This document shows positions 1 through 5,443 of a stretch of DNA of 6,119 nt, one piece after another. The notes beneath the pieces are model-generated. The model saw only the letters and a program-made list of their open reading frames with translations. It was not told where the DNA came from and did not search any database. Origin of the DNA: Methylococcaceae bacterium (GTDB lineage: Bacteria > Pseudomonadota > Gammaproteobacteria > Methylococcales > Methylomonadaceae); the NCBI GenBank assembly GCA_013140465.1, contig JABFST010000192.1:1-6119 (forward strand), in the 5' to 3' direction. A program made the translations under genes and the position numbers. Numbering within the stretch: the stretch's first letter is position 1; the number at the start of each line of letters is the position of its first letter.

Positions 1-147
1 TTCGGCTACTTCGACTCCGCTCAGCACAAGTCCGCTCAGGGAACGGTTAGAACGTTCGCCGTAAAGGTTTCGGTTAAACACCGTTCGCTGAGCATAACCC
101 GTTGGCTGGGCGTAGCCCGTTGGCTGAGCGAAGTCGAAGCAGCCAAA
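1..147. repeat. Compound inverted repeat (dispersed REP/MITE-like element) abutting the GIY-YIG gene
   Basis: Seen directly: bases 1-25 and 123-147 are inverted copies matching at 22 of 25 positions. Inside them, 34-47 and 80-93 are a second inverted pair matching at 13 of 14. The right half also holds three tandem 18-base units at 80-97, 98-115 and 116-133. The last two match at 16 of 18 and share CCCGTTGGCTG; the first is more degenerate (13 of 18 against the third). The unit core, CTGAGCGAAGTCGAAGC and its complement, has the look of repeats that recur between genes in many bacterial genomes. The element may continue past the left edge. It ends 2 bases before the nuclease stop codon, so its hairpin would also be transcribed at the 3' end of that mRNA. 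No open frame in it looks like a gene. Confidence 0.8.
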
Positions 148-149
148 GC

Positions 150-461
150 TTAGCCATCGGTACGAAAATTCCGGCTATCGCTTTCATTCTGGCACGCCGC
201 CAACACATGCAATAGATTGGTGTCGCCAGCTATTAAGGCTTCTTTCTTTTTGCGGCTCCAGCCTTGTATTTGCTTTTCACGGGTATAAGCATCTTCAATC
301 CGGTCGCATTCTTCGCAATACAAAAGTTTTACGGGCAAACGTTTTGCGGTGTGTTTTGCACCTAAACCGTTTTGGTGTTCGCATAAACGTTTGTCCAAAT
401 TCCAAGTGCTGCCTGTGTAGTAGCTTTTATCTGAACATTCTAAGATGTATATGTAGGGCAT
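150..461 (-). CDS. Small stand-alone GIY-YIG nuclease domain protein (UPF0213/YhbQ-like)
   Basis: The 103-residue protein is almost entirely one GIY-YIG fold. The signature is present in the variant form YIYILEC (residues 3-9) followed by YYTGST (14-19). The expected catalytic arginine is R25 in LDKRLCEHQ, with H29 nearby, and the metal-binding glutamate is E62 in the REKQIQGW block (61-68). A basic stretch, SRKKKEAL, follows. The family cleaves or binds DNA; the cellular role of these short stand-alone members is not settled. The start is supported by AAGGA six bases before the ATG. The residues from about 91 on are variable tail. The stop codon lies 2 bases from the inverted repeat at 1-147, and a 13-base inverted piece of that repeat occurs upstream at 653-665, suggesting a nuclease-repeat unit. 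No transposase or homing-intron context is visible, so mobility is inference. The fold assignment is firm. Confidence 0.9.
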   Translation of the reverse strand: MPYIYILECSDKSYYTGSTWNLDKRLCEHQNGLGAKHTAKRLPVKLLYCEECDRIEDAYTREKQIQGWSRKKKEALIAGDTNLLHVLAACQNESDSRNFRTDG

Positions 462-478
462 ATGGAGTCCTTACTATT

Positions 479-496
479 GTTCCAGGAACGTGTCAA
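479..496 (-). promoter_or_regulatory. Possible -35 box and palindrome upstream of the GIY-YIG gene
   Basis: On the minus strand a perfect TTGACA (491-496) is followed by GTTCCTGGAAC (479-489), a 5-1-5 perfect palindrome ending 17 bases before the ATG. A -10 box at the usual distance would be TAAGGA, which is poor and overlaps the ribosome binding site. The promoter call is therefore weak; the palindrome could be an operator or chance. Confidence 0.2.
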
Positions 497-652
497 GCAA
501 ACTGAGGCCATGATGTTAAAAATAAAACGACAAAACGGCTTTTCTAGCAACAGGCAAGATAGGGAAATTCACCGCAATATCTGGATGGGCTGGATTGATC
601 CAGACTTCCTTGGGCGGCTGTGGCTGTAGGTGATGCCCAATTCTGTCATTAG

Positions 653-665
653 GTCGAAGTAGCCG
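653..665. repeat. 13-base inverted copy of the left-edge repeat end
   Basis: GTCGAAGTAGCCG here is the exact reverse complement of bases 3-15. The match stops on both sides. With the left-edge copy it brackets the GIY-YIG gene in inverted orientation, as terminal inverted repeats would. No target-site duplication can be judged, because the outer flank of the left copy is cut off by the window edge. Confidence 0.55.
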
Positions 666-715
666 TGGGTAGTCATGAGTGCGCCCCGGCCTAGGTGGAA
701 GGTGAGTTACCCGAA

Positions 716-736
716 CCCTCTCCCTGAAGGAGAGGG
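716..736. repeat. Perfect hairpin repeat (CCCTCTCC / GGAGAGGG), possible transcription stop
   Basis: CCCTCTCC (716-723) and GGAGAGGG (729-736) are perfect complements around a 5-base loop. Sequences of this kind are widespread intergenic repeats in proteobacteria. It lies 32 bases past the end of the cytochrome c gene, so the hairpin could stop or stabilise that transcript. Neither side has the T-run of a classical intrinsic terminator, so it is listed as a repeat. Confidence 0.7.
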
Positions 737-767
737 CTGGCGGGAGGGGAACAATAGCGTCAGACCC

Positions 768-1073
768 TTAATGCAAACCCGCATAATACGCCGCAACATT
801 ACTGATGTCGGCATCGGTCAACGAACCTGCAATCGCGTTCATAATCTCGGATTTGCGGGTTTTGTCGCGGTATTGGCTTAAGGCCAATTTTAAATACGCC
901 ACATCACGTCCGGCTAAAGACGGAAATGGCGCATCCGCTGATGGGGTTTTAATGCCGTGGCATTGGGCGCAGACTGCCGCCGCGCGGCTTTGTCCTGCGT
1001 AAGGGCTGGCGGCATCGGCGGTAGTCGCCATTAGCCCTAGTAGGAATGCTGATGAAATTGCTAAGCTTTTCAT
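768..1073 (-). CDS. Small exported monoheme cytochrome c (NirC-like / c553-like)
   Basis: The 101-residue precursor starts with a signal peptide (1-21, cleavage near ADA-A), so the mature protein of about 80 residues is periplasmic. It binds one covalent heme c through CAQCH (C35, C38, H39). The likely second axial ligand is M78 in SEIMNAIAG, followed by the usual C-terminal helix SNVAAYYAGL. This is the size and layout of small class I electron carriers such as c553 and NirC. The ATG overlaps the TAA of the upstream d1-type gene (TAATG), and AAAGGAG sits 7 bases before it, so the two proteins are almost certainly made together. I infer that it passes electrons to or from the d1-type protein. 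NirC in Pseudomonas nir operons plays a comparable partner role, but sequence alone cannot separate NirC from other small cytochromes, so no symbol is given. Confidence 0.9.
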   Translation of the reverse strand: MKSLAISSAFLLGLMATTADAASPYAGQSRAAAVCAQCHGIKTPSADAPFPSLAGRDVAYLKLALSQYRDKTRKSEIMNAIAGSLTDADISNVAAYYAGLH

Positions 1074-2671
1074 TAGTTAGCTCCTTTTGCACCCGCATCA
1101 CGCGCCGCTAATTCGTCGGGTGACAAACCGCGTGTCATATATCTGACGCGTCCGTGCGAGAACAAACCCGCTGGGCTTTCCATCGGCACAGACGCGACTT
1201 TTGCTAAGCTGTTGGCATCGTAGACCACGACTTCATCGCCGCTATAACCCGCGCTGACATACAAAAATTTGCCGTCGGCACTGTATTCGGGGAAGTAGGC
1301 ATGACCGCCGACATCTAAAGTTTTCACGACTTCCAAGGTTTTCTTGTCGATCAGTTGCACGGTACGCGCACGACGGTCTTTAGAGATGATGTCCACCGCC
1401 ACATAAGGTGCGTTGGCGTGGGCGGCGGGTGATTCGGTGCCACCTGCAACAGGCACTTGTTTGACCACTTCCATTTTGTCCAAATCCCAAACGCTGACCA
1501 CCATTTTGTCGCAATCGCCAAAGTTGGTGCCAAAGCCCAAGGTACGCCCATCGACTTCAACCGCTGCACCGCCGCCGACATGCGGCACACAGCCCGCTTC
1601 CAGTTTTTTGATGATTTTGCGTTCTTTTAAGTCAATCGCGGTGACGATGCTGTCGTCATACGAGGCCACCATCAGTTTGCTGCCGCCGTGGGTTAAAAAC
1701 GCGTCATGCAAATGGCGGCCTACGTTTTCGATGCGGGTAACGGGAAAGCCGTCTTTTAGGTCAACTACCCAGACTTGTCCGGCATTTTCCAGCGCGATGG
1801 CAAAAATGTCGGCAAACGGTGTGCCGATAATCATGCCGGAATCTGAGCTGACTTGTTTGCCGTCGGGGTCTATGCCTTCCAGTTCAAAGGTTTTCAGCGG
1901 CTCTAAGGTGTCAGCATTAAGGATGACGGCGTTGTGCGGCACATAAGAACCCGCCATGATGTATTTGCCGTCGCGCGACACGCCTAAGCCCGGGCCGTTA
2001 AAGCCGGTTTTGACGCTACGCACGATTTGCATGGAATACAAATCGACTTTAAAAATTTCTGCCGTGTCGTTTTTGACATAAGCCCAACGCGGGTTGACGG
2101 GGTTGTAGTCGATGATATGCGCCGCTGCGCCTGTGGACACTTCGCCAATTTTTTGGTGGGTGGTGCTGTTGATGAACACGGCTTTGGAGCCTTCGCCGCG
2201 CCCATATTTGCCGCGTGCCGCCACGCCGATGATATTGTCAATGTTGTCGATTTGATAAGTGGGCTTATCGGGCAGCGTGCTTTCGTCTTTAACAAAGACT
2301 TGTATCGAGGCTTTGATGTCGTCAATAGTCCAGCTAGGGTTTTCGTTTTTGGGGGTGGTTTGGATGTATTTGACTAAGCCACGGATGTCGTCATCCTCTA
2401 AACGTCCATAAAACGGGGGCATTAAGGTATCAAAACTGCCCGTCATAATCAGACTGCGCAAGGCGGTTGGACTGCGGCCTTTTAAGGTGGCGGCATTAAG
2501 GGCCGGGGCGATAAAGCCGCCCAGGTCCGAGCCATGACAAGAGGCGCAATTTTGTTGGAACAAGTCGTGGTATTTTTGGCTGTCATCGCCAGCTTGTGCG
2601 CTTAAGGGCAATAACACGGCAGTCAGACTAGACAAGAGCGTGGTGGTCAGGTTTTTTTTTGTTATTTTCAT
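1073..2671 (-). CDS. Exported cytochrome c / heme d1 beta-propeller protein, NirN/NirS-like
   Basis: The 532-residue precursor has a signal peptide (1-27, AQA-G). A short cytochrome c domain follows (about 30-107; CASCH with C42, C45, H46; probable axial M84 in MPPFYG). The rest (about 112-532) is a D1-type eight-bladed propeller. Compared with cd1 nitrite reductase, H185 (AAAHIIDY) matches the proximal d1 ligand. H322 (RHLHDAF) and H364 (CVPHVGGG) match the two distal-pocket histidines, 42 residues apart as in the Pseudomonas enzyme. Against a plain NirS call, only about 14 mature residues precede the first heme cysteine, leaving no room for the long N-terminal arm, and the C-terminal SPAGLFSHGRV resembles NirN/NirF ends. 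Candidate activities are nitrite reduction or dihydro-heme d1 oxidation in the periplasm. C361, three residues before H364, is unusual. GGAG lies 7 bases before the ATG. It is co-translated with the small cytochrome that follows. Confidence 0.85.
   Translation of the reverse strand: MKITKKNLTTTLLSSLTAVLLPLSAQAGDDSQKYHDLFQQNCASCHGSDLGGFIAPALNAATLKGRSPTALRSLIMTGSFDTLMPPFYGRLEDDDIRGLVKYIQTTPKNENPSWTIDDIKASIQVFVKDESTLPDKPTYQIDNIDNIIGVAARGKYGRGEGSKAVFINSTTHQKIGEVSTGAAAHIIDYNPVNPRWAYVKNDTAEIFKVDLYSMQIVRSVKTGFNGPGLGVSRDGKYIMAGSYVPHNAVILNADTLEPLKTFELEGIDPDGKQVSSDSGMIIGTPFADIFAIALENAGQVWVVDLKDGFPVTRIENVGRHLHDAFLTHGGSKLMVASYDDSIVTAIDLKERKIIKKLEAGCVPHVGGGAAVEVDGRTLGFGTNFGDCDKMVVSVWDLDKMEVVKQVPVAGGTESPAAHANAPYVAVDIISKDRRARTVQLIDKKTLEVVKTLDVGGHAYFPEYSADGKFLYVSAGYSGDEVVVYDANSLAKVASVPMESPAGLFSHGRVRYMTRGLSPDELAARDAGAKGAN
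1081..1087 (-). promoter_or_regulatory. Ribosome binding site of the small cytochrome c inside the preceding gene
   Basis: AAAGGAG is encoded by the last codons of the d1-type gene and lies 7 bases before the ATG at 1073. It fixes that start and supports translational coupling through the TAATG overlap. Confidence 0.75.
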
Positions 2672-2689
2672 GGTTGGGCTCCAAATAGT

Positions 2690-2727
2690 ATTGATTCAAT
2701 ATTATCTTGTCTGCCCGCAAAGCTCAA
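2690..2727 (-). promoter_or_regulatory. Predicted sigma70-type promoter with overlapping palindrome for the d1-type operon
   Basis: On the minus strand, TTGAGC (2722-2727) and TAATAT (2699-2704) are separated by 17 bases. GATAAT, two bases upstream, is an alternative -10 with a 15-base spacer. Transcription would begin near 2692, about 20 bases before the ATG. A perfect 5-1-5 palindrome, ATTGAATCAAT (2690-2700), covers the end of the -10 box and the start site, where a repressor would block initiation. It is not an FNR/Dnr box, which needs TTGAT and ATCAA four bases apart, and I found no such box in the intergenic region. Confidence 0.45.
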
Positions 2728-2743
2728 GTTTGATTTTGGCTGT

Positions 2744-2787
2744 GGGGCAGTGAGGTGGGCTTAGGTTGGTGGGTTTACAAAGGTGGG
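2744..2787. repeat. Regularly spaced GGTGGG direct repeats
   Basis: GGTGGG occurs on the plus strand at 2754, 2768 and 2782, exactly 14 bases apart, with a fourth G-run (GGGG) at 2744-2747. Sequence between the motifs is only loosely similar. The array lies just upstream of the predicted promoter of the d1-type gene and could be a protein-binding array. The G-runs are too far apart for a strong G-quadruplex. Confidence 0.4.
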
Positions 2788-2835
2788 TATAGGCGGAAAA
2801 ATCGGCTGGGCGGTGTGCGCTAAACAACAGGCGGC

Positions 2836-3114
2836 TTAATAATTAGTGCCTTCGCGCACAGGGCGTTGGCTGCCCAAATACACACAAACAAATTGGTTTT
2901 TGCCGTCGTAATTGATAATTGCGGCATTAAAGTCGCATAAGCGGGCGATATGCAGTTTATTGAGCTGGATAATGTCGCCTTTTTTGCAGTTATGTTCTAT
3001 GACCACGGTTTCTGCGCCAGGCTCGGGGATGTTGAGGCACACTTGGCCGATGTTGTCATCGGCTTGGCACAGCGGCAAGAAGAATAATAAGGCGTAAGGG
3101 TAGTAGCGTTTCAT
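2836..3114 (-). CDS. Small exported protein of unknown function with four evenly spaced cysteines
   Basis: I do not recognise this 92-residue protein. It begins with a hydrophobic signal (about 1-18, ALLFFLPLCQA-DD), so a mature protein of about 74 residues should be exported. C16 falls inside the signal; the preceding L-P-L is not a good lipobox, so a lipoprotein is unlikely but possible. The mature part has exactly four cysteines, C26, C43, C60 and C77, each 17 residues apart, which suggests two disulfides in a compact periplasmic fold. The end is basic (SQRPVREGTNY). The ATG follows the glycosyltransferase stop by 22 bases with no clear ribosome binding site, so translation may depend on the upstream gene. 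The signal peptide, cysteine pattern and in-line position argue that it is real rather than a chance frame. It is the last gene of the probable eda operon. Confidence 0.7.
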   Translation of the reverse strand: MKRYYPYALLFFLPLCQADDNIGQVCLNIPEPGAETVVIEHNCKKGDIIQLNKLHIARLCDFNAAIINYDGKNQFVCVYLGSQRPVREGTNY

Positions 3115-3136
3115 TTAGGGGTCGATGAAGTAAGGG

Positions 3137-4063
3137 TTATGGCTTATGCCCGCTGTGGTTTTGGTAAATGCCGACGATGAGGCCGAAAAAATGCCAAATG
3201 ATCATTTCTTGTCTAAAGGCAATATCGCTAGGTTGGGTAAACCCGTAGCGGATAGTTTTTATAATAGTCTGGAAGGTTTGCTGGATTAAATACAGCGGTA
3301 CGCCAAACAGTTTACGCGCACCTGCAAATTCGCTGTGGTGGGCAATATTTTTGCTGCACTGGTAGCGCCAACGGCGGAAGTAGTTCTTTTTTAGGCGAAA
3401 CGCTTCAACTTTATGGGTCACTTTTAGGCTAGGAAAATAATACACCACGCGTTGGTCTTTAAGGATGCGCTCAAACATTTCTATATCTTCGCCGCCCGCC
3501 AAGACATTGCCTTTGCGCCCTTTTTGGGTGTCGAACACACCATAGCGGGCAAACATGGACTGGCGGAACACCATATTGGCGCCAAACGGCAGCTCATCTG
3601 CCAGCGATAAGGGCCGCGGGCCTTGGGTATCCGTTTTAAGGGCGATAAAGCCGTAAAATATTTCCGTCAGCCATGCGGGTGGCGGGGCTTCCCATTGCGG
3701 GGCAATATAGCCGCCACAGGCATCGCAAGGGTATTGCGCCATCAGTTGCTGGATTTGCTCCAGCCAATCTGGCGCAGGTAAGACATCATCATCGGTAAAG
3801 GCAATAATATCCCCTAGCGCGGATTTTATGCCTAGGTTGCGGGCATAAGAAAGCCCTTGTTGCGGCTCAAATTCGTAGCGCAAATTGGGCAGTTTCTGGC
3901 TAAATTGCAGCACGGTATCACGCGTATTGTCGCTGGAATTATTATCCACCACGATCAGCTCCCATAAGCTTTGGCTATAGGTTTGCCGACTTAAGCTTTC
4001 TAGCGTGTCTGCCAACGACGGGGCGCGGTTATAAGTGCAAATAATGACGGAAATAGGCAGCAT
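3137..4063 (-). CDS. Family 2 glycosyltransferase (GT-A fold)
   Basis: The 308-residue protein opens with the GT2 nucleotide-binding start ISVIICTYNR (4-13), then LIVVDNNSSDNT (37-48) with D40 expected to contact the nucleotide. The metal-binding motif is FTDDDV (D91-D93). GGEDIE (190-195) supplies the acidic pair (E192, D193) typical of the catalytic base region, and THKV (216-219) follows. The C-terminal 80 residues are basic with hydrophobic stretches (RKLFGVPLYLIQ, IIWHFFGLIVGIY), suggesting association with the inner membrane rather than clear spanning segments. It should transfer a sugar from a nucleotide donor to a glycan, lipid or protein acceptor; neither can be told from sequence. 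An in-frame stop six codons before the ATG, with no other start between, fixes the start, although no good ribosome binding site is seen. It follows gltA by 29 bases and has no other polysaccharide genes beside it. Confidence 0.92.
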   Translation of the reverse strand: MLPISVIICTYNRAPSLADTLESLSRQTYSQSLWELIVVDNNSSDNTRDTVLQFSQKLPNLRYEFEPQQGLSYARNLGIKSALGDIIAFTDDDVLPAPDWLEQIQQLMAQYPCDACGGYIAPQWEAPPPAWLTEIFYGFIALKTDTQGPRPLSLADELPFGANMVFRQSMFARYGVFDTQKGRKGNVLAGGEDIEMFERILKDQRVVYYFPSLKVTHKVEAFRLKKNYFRRWRYQCSKNIAHHSEFAGARKLFGVPLYLIQQTFQTIIKTIRYGFTQPSDIAFRQEMIIWHFFGLIVGIYQNHSGHKP

Positions 4064-4092
4064 ATTGTTTACGATGTCTGGTTAATCGGTGT

Positions 4093-5403
4093 TTAGAGAT
4101 TGGTTGCCACATGACCGTGTTCGGCGGGCAAATCGCGCCTTGCTGGGCCGGTATACAACTGGCGTGGGCGGCCTATTTTTTGTTCGGGGTCGGCTATCAT
4201 TTCATCCCAATGCGCAATCCAGCCGACGGTGCGGCCCATTGCAAACATCGCCGTGAACATATTGGTCGGGATGCCCAAAGCATGTAAGACGATGCCGGAA
4301 TAAAAATCGACATTGGGGTAGAGTTTTTTCTGGATAAAGTAATCGTCTTCCAAGGCGATACGTTCCAATTCTAAGGCCAGCTTGAATAAAGGATCGTCGT
4401 GCAAGCCCAGTTCGGTCAGCACTTCGTGGCAAGTCGCACGCATCAGTTTGGCGCGGGGATCGTGGTTTTTATACACGCGATGCCCAAACCCCATCAGCCG
4501 GAAGGCATCGTTTTTGTCTTTGGCTTTGTTGATATACATGGGGATGCGCGAGACATCGCCGATTTCTATCAGCATATTCAACACCGCTTCGTTGGCGCCG
4601 CCATGCGCCGCACCCCACAAACAGGCTATGCCCGCCGTGACGCAGGCATAGGGATTAGCGCCGCTAGAACCCGATAAGCGCACCGTAGAGGTGGAGGCGT
4701 TTTGTTCATGATCGGCGTGCAGGATTAAGATGCGGTCTAAGGCGCGTACTAGCACGGGGTTGGGGATAAACTCGTCACACGGCGTTGCTAGCATCATACG
4801 CATAAAGTTTTCCACATAACTGAGCTTGTTTTGTGGGTACATAAACGGCAAGCCAGTACTGTATTTATGGCACATCGCCACGATGGTCGGCACTTTGGCC
4901 AGCAAGCGGATGGCGCTGATGTCGCGGTCTTGTTTGGATTTTATATCCAGCGCATCATGATAAAACGCCGACAAGGCCCCGACCACCGCCACCATAATCG
5001 CCATCGGGTGAGCATCGCGGCGGAAGCCTTTAAAGAAATTGGTGAGTTGGTCATGCACCATTGTGTGCATGGTAATCGTGTTTTCAAAGGTGTGCATTTG
5101 CGCTTTATCCGGCAATTCGCCGTTCAGCAACAAATAGCACACTTCCAAAAACGTACATTTTTCCGCCAACTGTTCGATAGGATAACCACGATACAGCAGC
5201 ACCCCCGCTTCGCCATCAATATAAGTGATGCTGGAACTGCAACTGGCGGTGGAGGTAAAGCCCGGGTCATAAGTAAACCGTCCGGTCTTGTTGTAGAGGG
5301 TTTGAATATCAATGACATCAGGGCCTATAGTGCCTGATAACACAGGCAGCTCAACTAAAGGATCGGCGTTGCCGTTTAAGGTAAGGGTGCAGTGCTGGGT
5401 CAT
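4093..5403 (-). CDS. gltA: Citrate synthase, type II (GltA)
   Basis: This 436-residue cytoplasmic enzyme condenses acetyl-CoA and oxaloacetate to citrate, the entry step of the TCA cycle. It matches E. coli GltA (427 residues) along its length. Catalytic residues are H267 (AAHGGANE), H308 (GFGHRVYKN) and D366 (NVDFYSG). The block [12 protein letters not shown] (228-239) and the R317 and R391 regions of the active site are intact. The N-terminal domain of the large hexameric, NADH-inhibited class is present (LTLNG at 7-11). Of the E. coli NADH-site residues, Tyr145, Arg163, Lys167 and Cys206 have counterparts (Y148, R166, K170, C209), but Arg109 is replaced by M112. The start is supported by similarity from residue 6 on; the ribosome binding site is weak (GAG about 9 bases before the ATG). 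It follows eda by 40 bases, consistent with shared transcription and with pyruvate-derived carbon feeding citrate synthesis. Confidence 0.98.
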   Translation of the reverse strand: MTQHCTLTLNGNADPLVELPVLSGTIGPDVIDIQTLYNKTGRFTYDPGFTSTASCSSSITYIDGEAGVLLYRGYPIEQLAEKCTFLEVCYLLLNGELPDKAQMHTFENTITMHTMVHDQLTNFFKGFRRDAHPMAIMVAVVGALSAFYHDALDIKSKQDRDISAIRLLAKVPTIVAMCHKYSTGLPFMYPQNKLSYVENFMRMMLATPCDEFIPNPVLVRALDRILILHADHEQNASTSTVRLSGSSGANPYACVTAGIACLWGAAHGGANEAVLNMLIEIGDVSRIPMYINKAKDKNDAFRLMGFGHRVYKNHDPRAKLMRATCHEVLTELGLHDDPLFKLALELERIALEDDYFIQKKLYPNVDFYSGIVLHALGIPTNMFTAMFAMGRTVGWIAHWDEMIADPEQKIGRPRQLYTGPARRDLPAEHGHVATNL

Positions 5404-5443
5404 GGTTTTATCTCGGTGAGTTTAACAGCGGACCAACGGTTGT

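Larger units (their letters stand above)
462..767. other. 306-base gene-poor interval between the nuclease and the cytochrome operon
   Basis: I see no convincing complete gene here. From left to right it holds a short palindrome with an upstream TTGACA in front of the nuclease gene (479-496), a 13-base piece of the left-edge repeat (653-665) and a perfect hairpin (716-736). An open minus-strand frame without a start codon runs through most of it. The interval looks like accumulated repeat and remnant DNA. No tRNA or riboswitch-like structure was recognised. Confidence 0.6.
516..767 (-). other. 84-codon open stretch without a start codon, in frame behind the cytochrome c stop
   Basis: Reading on past the TAA of the cytochrome c gene (768-770) in the same frame, no stop occurs until 516-518. 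The first part translates the hairpin repeat (PPALSFRER). The later part contains protein-like text such as NDRIGHHLQPQPP and WINPAHPDIAVNFPILPVA. There is no ATG and no well-placed GTG or TTG start or ribosome binding site, so I do not call a gene. It may be a decayed gene end or a translated dispersed repeat. I do not recognise the family. Confidence 0.3.

Noticed and set aside
1..147. CRISPR array
   Set aside because: The units are contiguous or inverted, without spacers of constant length, and there are no cas genes.
566..676. Minus-strand frame of about 35 codons with ELGITYSHSRPR, faintly like the integrase core of IS transposases
   Set aside because: Too short, no DDE context, no flanking IS ends, and it overlaps another frame that is open for longer; the likeness is not enough for a transposase remnant call.
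675..881. Plus-strand frame of 68 codons at the end of the cytochrome c gene
   Set aside because: It translates the hairpin repeat (NPLPEGEG) and then the antisense of the cytochrome c gene; no ribosome binding site or family match.
1413..1946. Plus-strand frame of 177 codons opposite the d1-type gene
   Set aside because: Serine/threonine/proline-rich antisense shadow of a conserved propeller domain.
2690..2735. FNR/Dnr binding site in front of the d1-type gene
   Set aside because: TTGAT half-sites exist at 2691 and 2730, but neither has ATCAA four bases on; the canonical box is absent.
2796..2835. Intrinsic terminator after the small exported protein
   Set aside because: GC-rich sequence followed by TTTTT is present on the minus strand (ATTTTTCC), but I could not form a stable hairpin directly before it.
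4831..5337. Long plus-strand frame (168 codons) opposite gltA
   Set aside because: It is antisense to a certain citrate synthase gene and has a His/Arg-rich composition typical of a shadow frame.
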